Origin: an uncultured Capnocytophaga sp.
GTDB lineage: Bacteria; Bacteroidota; Bacteroidia; Flavobacteriales; Flavobacteriaceae
Assembly: GCA_905372595.1 (NCBI GenBank)
Contig: CAJPPS010000009.1
Span: forward strand, 1-13,969
DNA: 13,969 bases
Reading direction: 5' to 3'
Each line of letters starts with the position of its first letter. The first letter of the stretch is position 1. A program made the position numbers and the translations under genes. The notes under the pieces are model-generated. The model worked only from the letters and a program-made list of their open reading frames with translations, ran no database searches and was not told the origin of the DNA. Positions 9,019 through 13,969 of this stretch are shown piece after piece.

Positions 9019-10215
9019 ATGCTGAATAAAGACCTTTTGGCTCCTGAAGTACAGGCGTATATAGGGGCGCACGTTCAGGAAGATATCGCACAATTTTCGC
9101 TCAAGAAATCTCCTTTTGAAGGGATTACCTCAGGGGAGCTTGCCCAGCAGTTATGGGGTCGGGTGAAGAGTAAGGAGAAGCTTCCCCTATGGCACCAAGC
9201 TCAGGGGATTTATTTTCCGGCTAAGCTCTCGCTGGAGCAAGCCTCATCGGAGGCTACAGCGCGGTATAAAGCTTCATTGGTAGGGGGAGGCACCCTACTG
9301 GACGCCACAGGAGGCTTTGGGGTGGATGATTATTATTTTGCCCAACGGTGTCAGGAGGTTACCCATTGCGAACTCCAAGAGGAGCTTTCGGAGATCGTCG
9401 CTCATAATTTTGAGGTACTGGGCGCCAATGTCCGCTGTATAGCAGAGGATTCCTATGCTTACCTAGGGCGGGAAGGCAAGCGTTATGATACGATTTACCT
9501 AGACCCCGCGCGCCGTGATAGCCATAAGCAGAAGGTATTTTTCCTAGAGGACTGCACGCCGAATGTTCCCAAGAGCTTGGACTTTCTCTGGCAATATACC
9601 GATGTGCTCCTAGTGAAAGCCTCTCCTATGCTGGATATCAGCCGTGCGCTCAAGCAACTGCCCCAGACCCACCAAGTACATATCGTAGCGGTAGCGGGGG
9701 AGGTCAAGGAACTGCTTTTCCTGCTCAAGAAAACGCCTCTTGAAGGGGAGGTACTGATTAAGACGGTACATATGCTCCCTACCCGTACCGATATCTTTAG
9801 CTTCTTTCCTTCAGAAACAGACCCAAAGGATATCCCTATGACTCAGGGCTACCTCTGTCGCTACCTCTATGAGCCGAATGCTGCCCTACTCAAGGGCAAT
9901 GGTCTCTTCCCTGTGGGGCGTGCTTATGGGCTGAAGTATCTCAACAGAGACTCCCAACTGCTCCTAGGGGCGGAGTATATCCCCGACTTCCCTGGGCGGG
10001 TCTTCCTCATCGATGAGCTCCTTGCCTATGACCGAAAGCTCCTCAAGAGCGGCAAGATAGCGCAAGCCAATATCACGGTACGTAACTTCCCTATGAAAGT
10101 CTCCGAGATACGAGAACGGTTCTCCATTGCCGAAGGGGGGGATCGGTATTTGTTCTTCACGCAGGGAGGAATAGGGAACAAACTGGTGATTATTTGTCGC
10201 AAACCGTTTGTATAA
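9019..10215 (+). CDS. PG_1098-type class I SAM-dependent methyltransferase with THUMP-like C-terminus
   Basis: A 398-residue predicted methyltransferase resembling the Porphyromonas gingivalis PG_1098 family, which is common in Bacteroidota and has no established substrate. An N-terminal helical part (1-85) precedes a Rossmann fold with SAM motif I DATGGFGVD (95-103). CELQEEL (117-123) carries the acidic ribose ligand. The catalytic-loop position holds DPARR (162-166), where N6/N5 enzymes have NPPY. KASPMLD (200-206) is also characteristic. The last 80 residues, including VRNFPMKVSEIRERF (354-368) and GGDRYLFFT (373-381), match the THUMP-like tail, suggesting RNA binding. I chose the ATG at 9019, one base after the upstream stop. 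An in-frame ATG at 8989 would overlap the upstream gene by 29 bases and adds ten residues with no family resemblance. The gene may be last in the tamB-prmC unit, since a promoter follows. The exact substrate is unknown; tRNA or rRNA is an inference. Confidence 0.85.
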   Translation: MLNKDLLAPEVQAYIGAHVQEDIAQFSLKKSPFEGITSGELAQQLWGRVKSKEKLPLWHQAQGIYFPAKLSLEQASSEATARYKASLVGGGTLLDATGGFGVDDYYFAQRCQEVTHCELQEELSEIVAHNFEVLGANVRCIAEDSYAYLGREGKRYDTIYLDPARRDSHKQKVFFLEDCTPNVPKSLDFLWQYTDVLLVKASPMLDISRALKQLPQTHQVHIVAVAGEVKELLFLLKKTPLEGEVLIKTVHMLPTRTDIFSFFPSETDPKDIPMTQGYLCRYLYEPNAALLKGNGLFPVGRAYGLKYLNRDSQLLLGAEYIPDFPGRVFLIDELLAYDRKLLKSGKIAQANITVRNFPMKVSEIRERFSIAEGGDRYLFFTQGGIGNKLVIICRKPFV

Positions 10216-10238
10216 TTGGCTATAAAATTGTAAATTTG
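10207..10238 (+). promoter_or_regulatory. Bacteroidota-type promoter for the ABC permease unit
   Basis: TTTG (10207-10210) and TAAATTTG (10231-10238) are separated by 20 bases, a good match to TTTG/TAnnTTTG. The -33 element lies inside the last codons of the preceding methyltransferase gene. The -7 box ends only 8 bases before the ATG at 10247, so the predicted transcript has almost no leader. Confidence 0.65.
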
Positions 10239-10246
10239 CAACGTTT

Positions 10247-11485
10247 ATGAGACAGTTATTCCTTATACTCCGGCGAGAATATCTCACCCGCATCCGCAAC
10301 AAGTCCTTCCTGCTGATGACTTTCCTCAGTCCGCTAGCGTTCGTAGGCTTGTCGGTAGTAATTATGTACCTCACCCAGCTGAATAACCACGCCGAGCGCT
10401 CTATAGAGATTCTCGATGAGAGTGGGCAACTGGAGAGGGCTTTTGAGCACCAGAATGATTTTTCCTATCATTACCACCGAGAGGGCGACCTAGAGCAGCT
10501 CAAGAAGCGCTCACAGGGGAGCGACTCGTACGGACTGCTACACATTCATAAGAGGTTGGATTCTTTTGCTTTTTTCAGTTCAGAGTCTCCTAGTCCCACC
10601 TTTGTAGAAAACCTTCAAAAAACGATAGAGCAAGGGCTTTTTTACCTCAATCTAGAGAAATCCGCCATTCGCCCTGAGCAAATCACCCAAGCCCAAGCGC
10701 ATATATCCATTGGGCTACAGACGTTCTCAGGGAATGAGAGTTCGCAGATGACAAGCTGGCTCCAGCTGATTTTCGGAGGGACAGCGGGTTACCTACTGAT
10801 GATGTTCATCATTGTATATGGGAATATGATTATGCGGAGTGTGATTGAGGAGAAGAGTAGCCGTATTGTGGAGATTATCCTTAGCTCAGTGCCTCCTCGC
10901 AGGTTGCTCTTGGGGAAGATTCTGGGCACCTCATTGGTAGGGATTAGCCAATTTGTGGTCTGGATAGGCATCGGAGGGGTGCTTTATAGCCTGCTACCGA
11001 TAGCTCCTACCGAAGGGATTGCAGAGCTATCGGGGCTGAAGGAGTCGGTGAGCTTGCTTCCGTTAGGGAAGCTCTCGGTATGCTTTTTGTTATACTTTGT
11101 AGGGGGATACTTGGTATATAGTGCCTTCTATGCGATGATAGGGGCAGCGGTGGATAGTGAGACGGATACGCAACAGTTTCTTTTTCCGGTGTTGCTTCCG
11201 CTGATGCTAGCTATCTATGTAGGGTTCTTCACGGTGATAGAGGCGCCTCACGGGAGTGTCTCGACGGTATTTTCGTATATCCCGCTGACCTCGTCGGTGG
11301 TGATGCTGATGCGGATTCCTTTTGGGGTATCGTGGGGAGAGATTCTGGTCTCCTTAGGGGTGCTATATGGTTTTTTCCTAGGGTGCTTGTGGGTAGCAGG
11401 TCGCATCTATCGTATAGGGGTGCTCTCCTATGGCAGGAAGCCCACCTATCGCGAACTATTCAAATGGCTAAAAATACGTAACTAA
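10247..11485 (+). CDS. ABC-2 type (NatB-like) transporter permease
   Basis: A 412-residue inner-membrane permease of the ABC-2/NatB type. The start MRQLFLILRREYLTRIRNKS is characteristic, with an amphipathic interface helix then a first membrane segment at about residues 22-44. A large extracytoplasmic domain (about 45-170) follows, and then five or six membrane segments to about residue 392. The conserved cytoplasmic EEKSSRIVEIILSSV stretch and GK-LG element sit between the second and third segments and should contact the ATPase. Family members export Na+, peptides, antibiotics or lipids; the substrate here is not deducible. No ATP-binding gene is adjacent; these permeases usually follow one directly, so the partner must be encoded elsewhere. 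The ATG at 10247 is fixed by the family N-terminus. The dipeptidase gene begins immediately after the stop codon, so both are probably made from one transcript. Confidence 0.9.
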   Translation: MRQLFLILRREYLTRIRNKSFLLMTFLSPLAFVGLSVVIMYLTQLNNHAERSIEILDESGQLERAFEHQNDFSYHYHREGDLEQLKKRSQGSDSYGLLHIHKRLDSFAFFSSESPSPTFVENLQKTIEQGLFYLNLEKSAIRPEQITQAQAHISIGLQTFSGNESSQMTSWLQLIFGGTAGYLLMMFIIVYGNMIMRSVIEEKSSRIVEIILSSVPPRRLLLGKILGTSLVGISQFVVWIGIGGVLYSLLPIAPTEGIAELSGLKESVSLLPLGKLSVCFLLYFVGGYLVYSAFYAMIGAAVDSETDTQQFLFPVLLPLMLAIYVGFFTVIEAPHGSVSTVFSYIPLTSSVVMLMRIPFGVSWGEILVSLGVLYGFFLGCLWVAGRIYRIGVLSYGRKPTYRELFKWLKIRN

Positions 11486-12157
11486 ATGAGCAAAGACATC
11501 ACTAATAGAGCTTTTCCCCTGTATTATATCCTGCTCCTGCTGAGTGTAAGCCTAGGGGTACAAGCACAGATGAACCAAGGGGAGCCTCACGTACAGGACA
11601 AGGCTTTTGAGAAGAAATTTATCAATATCAGAGACCTTTCCGATAAATTTATTCTAGATATGAAGTATGCCACAAAGGAGAATTTCCTAGGGCAAGTGGT
11701 GTATGACTGTCCCAAGTGCTACCTAAGGAAGGCGACAGCACAGGCATTGGTAGCGGCAGAGGCGGACTTTCTCAAGCTGGGCTATACGCTGAAGCTCTTT
11801 GACTGTTATCGCCCGCTTTCGGTACAGAAAAAGATGTGGAAAATCCTCCCAGGAACGCACTATGTAGCCAACCCCGCCAAGGGCTCCAAGCATAACCGAG
11901 GGGCAGCCGTGGACTTGACACTGGTGAAGGTAGCCACAGGGGAGGAAATGGATATGGGTACGCCCTTCGACACTTTCTCCGAGAAATCACATCACAGCTA
12001 CCAGCAGTTGCCCAAGGAAGTCCTTGAGCGCAGAAAGCTACTAAAGCGCATAATGGAACAACACGGGTTCAAGGCAATATTCTCGGAATGGTGGCACTAT
12101 GAATATCGTCCTGAGATGGCTTCCCCAGTGGAGAATTACCAGTGGCAGTGCCCTTAA
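11486..12157 (+). CDS. exported VanX/DdpX-like D-alanyl-D-alanine dipeptidase (M15D)
   Basis: A 223-residue zinc peptidase of family M15. Residues 1-27 form a signal peptide (hydrophobic core 12-25, cleavage likely after VQA), placing the enzyme in the periplasm, or at the outer membrane if retained. The zinc site is complete: H136 and D143 in SKHNRGAAVD, and H204 in EWWHYE with catalytic E201. R109 in CYRP matches the substrate-binding arginine of VanX. It should hydrolyse D-Ala-D-Ala or a related peptidoglycan dipeptide. The family includes both glycopeptide-resistance VanX and the salvage enzyme DdpX; export and the absence of vanHA genes argue for salvage or wall turnover. CPKC (75-78) and C107 could form disulfides. 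The ATG directly follows the permease stop codon (TAA ATG), indicating an operon. No terminator is seen after the gene. Confidence 0.9.
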   Translation: MSKDITNRAFPLYYILLLLSVSLGVQAQMNQGEPHVQDKAFEKKFINIRDLSDKFILDMKYATKENFLGQVVYDCPKCYLRKATAQALVAAEADFLKLGYTLKLFDCYRPLSVQKKMWKILPGTHYVANPAKGSKHNRGAAVDLTLVKVATGEEMDMGTPFDTFSEKSHHSYQQLPKEVLERRKLLKRIMEQHGFKAIFSEWWHYEYRPEMASPVENYQWQCP

Positions 12158-12222
12158 TGATTTTAAGAAAAAGAAATAATAAAGGCTAAATTCCAGCGAA
12201 TAAACATAAATAATTCTTAAAC

Positions 12223-12254
12223 TTGTATTATTCGGAAAAAAAATCTTAACTTTG
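12223..12254 (+). promoter_or_regulatory. Bacteroidota-type promoter for the OmpH pair
   Basis: TTG (12223-12225) and TAACTTTG (12247-12254) are 21 bases apart. The spacer contains an A8 run (12236-12243). Transcription would begin around 12260, giving the first OmpH gene a leader of about 25 bases. The 126-base gap after the dipeptidase gene otherwise holds only AT-rich sequence. Confidence 0.65.
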
Positions 12255-12283
12255 GCACGATATTTTATAGTCTTCTCAGTGAT

Positions 12284-13060
12284 ATGAATAAAAGCGTTTT
12301 TTTCTTTGTGCTAAGCTTTCTGATAGGGAGTTATAGCGTTTGTGCTCAGAAGAGTACGCGTATAGCCTATGTGGATATGCAGTATATTCTTGATCATATG
12401 GACGAGTACAAGGTAGCCAGTGAGCAACTCAGCCAGAAGGTAGCCCAGTGGGAGAAGGAGATTAAGGAGAAGCAAGGAGAGATTACCCAGCGCAAGGAGA
12501 AGCTAGGTGCGGAGAAGCCGTTACTAACCCCTGAGATGGTCAAAGACCGAGAGGAAGAAATCCAAGTGCTGGAGGGGCAACTAGAGGACTATCGGCAGAA
12601 GCGATTTGGAGCCTCCACAGGCGATTACATCACCCAGCGGTGGAAGCTAGTACAGCCGATACAAGACCAAGTGTTCAACATCGCTCAGGAGATAGGCAAG
12701 ACCAAGAAGTTTGATTACATCTTCACGGCAGAGGACGCCGCTTCTATCTATGCTGATGAGAAGAACGATATTACCAAGATAGTCCTACGCCTACTCAAGC
12801 GCAAGGATCATTCAGAAGACCGTAATAAGGAAATCAGTACCCTGCTGAAGGAAAACCTGAATTTTGAGTACAAAGATGAGAAACAACGCAAGGCAGAGGA
12901 ACGGCAGAAGCAATATGAGTCCAACCTAGCCAAGCGACAACAGGAAAGAGAACAGCTTAAGAAGAAACGCCAAGAGGAGCTAGAGAAGCGACAACGCGAG
13001 CGCGCCGAGCTCCAAGAGAAGAGAAAAGCCGAAAAAGCAAATCAAACAAATAAAAAATAA
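12284..13060 (+). CDS. OmpH/Skp-family periplasmic chaperone, long form
   Basis: A 258-residue OmpH family protein. A signal peptide covers about residues 1-21 (core FFFVLSFLIG), and the mature protein begins near QKSTRIAYVDMQYIL, the strand that packs the Skp trimer core. Residues about 44-95 and 165-190 form charged coiled coil, the tentacles that hold unfolded outer-membrane proteins. KKFDYIFTAEDA (about 145-157) is the conserved second core strand with its TA-like turn. The last 65 residues are almost entirely K, E, R and Q: a low-complexity helical extension absent from the ordinary 160-180 residue Skp. The cysteine at residue 20 is not in a good lipobox, so a lipoprotein is unlikely. 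Lysine is encoded mostly by AAG, unlike the next gene. The gene has its own promoter and is followed after 28 bases by a second OmpH gene. Confidence 0.88.
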   Translation: MNKSVFFFVLSFLIGSYSVCAQKSTRIAYVDMQYILDHMDEYKVASEQLSQKVAQWEKEIKEKQGEITQRKEKLGAEKPLLTPEMVKDREEEIQVLEGQLEDYRQKRFGASTGDYITQRWKLVQPIQDQVFNIAQEIGKTKKFDYIFTAEDAASIYADEKNDITKIVLRLLKRKDHSEDRNKEISTLLKENLNFEYKDEKQRKAEERQKQYESNLAKRQQEREQLKKKRQEELEKRQRERAELQEKRKAEKANQTNKK

Positions 13061-13088
13061 TATATTAATTAATTTAACACCTATAAAA

Positions 13089-13622
13089 ATGATAAAAAAC
13101 ATTAGAAATTGGGTAATTGCAGCCGTATTTGTCCTTGGAGGTACCACTGTAGCTATGGCGCAAGCGAAAATAGCGCATATTGATTCTCAAAAGCTCCTTA
13201 ACGAGATGCCAGAAATGAAAAAAGCACAGGCAGAGCTCCAGAAAATCGAACAGGGATTCACCAATGACATTCAATCTTCTATCAAAGAATACCAGAAGAA
13301 AGTAGAAGAATTCCAACGCAAAGTCAATGCCCTTACCGAAGCCCAACTCAAAGAAAAACAAGGGGAATTAGAGAAAGAACAAAGAGCTTTGGAAACTATG
13401 CAGAACAATATCCGTCAAGCACAACAGACCGCTTCAGAAGAGTATCAGAAAAAGAGCCAAGCCCTTATAGCTCCTATTATGGAAAAGGCGAAAAAAGCGG
13501 TAGAAAAAGTAGCCAAATCACAAGGATACCAGTATGTACTTGACTCAGCTAATGGTTCTGGAGTGATTGTATCAGACGGAAAAGACCTTTTCAATGAAGT
13601 GAAAAAAGAACTTGGATTCTAA
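13089..13622 (+). CDS. OmpH/Skp-family periplasmic chaperone, standard form
   Basis: A 177-residue OmpH/Skp protein of normal length. The signal peptide is about residues 1-24 (core WVIAAVFVLGGTTVAMA), with cleavage at AMA/QA. The mature start KIAHIDSQKLLNEMPEM is the canonical OmpH first strand and helix. Residues about 45-125 form the long charged hairpin of helices. The core closes with QGYQYVLDSANGSGVIVSDG (about 145-164), typical of Bacteroidota OmpH. Its role is to hold unfolded outer-membrane proteins on the way to BamA. Codon use is A-rich: by hand count AAA outnumbers AAG about 19 to 4, the reverse of the upstream paralogue, which may reflect higher expression. No promoter motif is seen in the 28-base gap, so it is probably co-transcribed with the longer copy. 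A strong terminator follows. Confidence 0.93.
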   Translation: MIKNIRNWVIAAVFVLGGTTVAMAQAKIAHIDSQKLLNEMPEMKKAQAELQKIEQGFTNDIQSSIKEYQKKVEEFQRKVNALTEAQLKEKQGELEKEQRALETMQNNIRQAQQTASEEYQKKSQALIAPIMEKAKKAVEKVAKSQGYQYVLDSANGSGVIVSDGKDLFNEVKKELGF

Positions 13623-13656
13623 ACTATATTATTTGTTTATATTCTATTAATTACCT

Positions 13657-13693
13657 GAAGAGCTGTTCTGCCTTAGAACAGCTTTTCGCTTTT
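13657..13693 (+). terminator. intrinsic terminator of the OmpH pair
   Basis: GAAGAGCTGTTCT (13657-13669) pairs with AGAACAGCTTTTC (13675-13687) across a GCCTT loop. That is 13 base pairs including one G-U wobble. A short T-rich tail follows (13690-13693), and more T residues lie in the 3' arm itself. It begins about 35 bases after the OmpH stop. The A-rich 5' arm means it may also work weakly in the opposite direction. Confidence 0.85.
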
Positions 13694-13704
13694 ACCCTAC
13701 TAAG

Positions 13705-13917
13705 ATAACGTGAGTTCGATATAATAAAACATTGATTTACAGTTAGGTGTCGAGATATAATCACAAAATAATTCATTTTTAGGTAACACTTTGTGAGATA
13801 ATATAATACAAAGAGCTTTATTCAGTTCTTTTTTCGTGCAAATTTGTGAAAATCACAGGAAATTTGAACTTATATTTATTGATTATCAAATAATTACTTA
13901 CGTCGAACTCACGTTAT
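13705..13917. mobile_element. MITE-like AT-rich segment with 15-bp terminal inverted repeats
   Basis: ATAACGTGAGTTCGA (13705-13719) is the exact reverse complement of TCGAACTCACGTTAT (13903-13917). The enclosed 183 bases are AT-rich and non-coding. They contain three degenerate copies of a GATATAAT-ACAAA-like string (starting near 13718, 13752 and 13795) and a TCACAAA/TTTGTGA pair (13761-13767, 13790-13796). I see no clear target-site duplication: the flanks read CTAAG and AATAA. This fits a miniature inverted-repeat element or the collapsed remains of an insertion sequence. A chance or regulatory inverted repeat is the alternative. I cannot name an IS family from the ends. Confidence 0.5.
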
Positions 13918-13930
13918 AATAAATTAAAAA

Positions 13931-13969
13931 TCGTGTTGGTAGAAAAATCGTCTACTTCTACCAACACGA
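13931..13969 (-). terminator. perfect 14-bp hairpin, probable terminator of a leftward gene beyond the edge
   Basis: TCGTGTTGGTAGAA (13931-13944) pairs exactly with TTCTACCAACACGA (13956-13969) around an 11-base loop. On the minus strand the stem is followed by TTTTTAATTT (13930-13921), the layout of an intrinsic terminator. It therefore probably ends a gene that lies to the right and reads leftward. It could be bidirectional if T residues follow on the plus strand, which the window does not show. Confidence 0.65.

Larger units (their letters stand above)
13623..13969. other. gene-free right-hand region (347 bases)
   Basis: This stretch is AT-rich and has no convincing coding sequence on either strand. 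In order it contains the terminator of the OmpH pair, a 213-bp segment bounded by perfect inverted repeats, and a 14-bp perfect hairpin at the very edge, each listed separately. I see no tRNA or recognisable structured RNA in it. Confidence 0.8.

Noticed and set aside
9964..10374. A 136-codon minus-strand open frame across the methyltransferase/permease junction.
   Set aside because: It is antisense to two well-supported genes, has no recognisable domain, and its composition follows the opposite strand's codons.
11486..12157. Glycopeptide (vancomycin) resistance cluster suggested by the VanX-like enzyme.
   Set aside because: No vanH, vanA-type ligase or vanRS genes are present, and the protein has a signal peptide, whereas resistance VanX is cytoplasmic.
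12197..12234. CGAATAA/TTATTCG inverted repeat flanking the -33 region of the OmpH promoter as a possible operator.
   Set aside because: Only 7 bp with 24 bases between arms in AT-rich DNA; this is expected by chance.
12284..12350. Lipobox in the longer OmpH protein because of Cys20.
   Set aside because: The residues before the cysteine (Tyr-Ser-Val) do not fit the lipobox, and a normal signal peptidase I site follows.
13846..13858. TGTGA-AAA-TCACA palindrome resembling a CRP site.
   Set aside because: The spacer is 3 bases rather than 6, and no gene follows within reach. It is probably part of the AT-rich repeat element.
1..13969. CRISPR array, tRNA or rRNA genes, phage genes or a defence island.
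   Set aside because: No spaced direct repeats, no cloverleaf-like or rRNA-like sequence, and no integrase, capsid, nuclease or toxin-antitoxin gene was recognised on either strand.

Overview
The window looks like a chromosomal segment of a Bacteroidota, most likely a Flavobacteriaceae member and possibly Capnocytophaga-like. Four things support this. Several promoters fit the Bacteroidota -33/-7 pattern (TTG/TTTG, then TAnnTTTG about 20 bases later). Shine-Dalgarno sequences are nearly absent. There is a THUMP-like methyltransferase of the Porphyromonas PG_1098 type. A bacillithiol-type BshA sits next to TsaD, TamB and tandem OmpH proteins. The genus is a guess from gene content, not from a search.

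Layout. Bases 1-211 hold no gene but carry a probable leftward promoter for a gene outside the window. Two leftward genes follow: bshA (bacillithiol synthesis, 212-1345) and tsaD (tRNA t6A37 synthesis, 1530-2552). The tsaD/tamB intergenic region holds a back-to-back pair of -7-like boxes. Rightward from there runs a compact block: tamB (2688-7070), prmC (overlapping tamB by 4 bases), an AI-2E/PerM-type membrane protein, and a PG_1098-type methyltransferase one base later. A new promoter at 10207-10238 starts a second unit of an ABC-2 type permease and an exported VanX-like D-Ala-D-Ala dipeptidase that directly abut. A third promoter at 12223-12254 starts a tandem pair of OmpH/Skp-type periplasmic chaperones, closed by a strong terminator at 13657-13693. 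The last 280 bases are gene-free. They contain a 213-bp AT-rich segment bounded by perfect 15-bp inverted repeats (MITE-like) and a 14-bp perfect hairpin at the right edge that is probably the terminator of a leftward gene beyond the window.

How the genes fit together. Two themes recur. One is envelope biogenesis: TamB for outer-membrane lipid or protein assembly, two Skp-like chaperones, a periplasmic peptidoglycan-precursor dipeptidase and an ABC export permease. The other is modification of the translation machinery: TsaD on tRNA, PrmC on release factors, and the PG_1098-type enzyme on an unknown, possibly RNA, substrate. Neither the Omp85 partner of TamB nor BamA, the usual upstream neighbour of OmpH pairs, is in the window, and the ABC permease has no ATPase gene beside it.

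I found no phage, plasmid, CRISPR, defence or biosynthetic cluster, and nothing I would call a new multi-gene system. The most unusual signals are the small inverted-repeat element at the right end, the near-leaderless promoter of the ABC permease, the hairpin over the tsaD stop codon, and the uncharacterised PG_1098-type methyltransferase.
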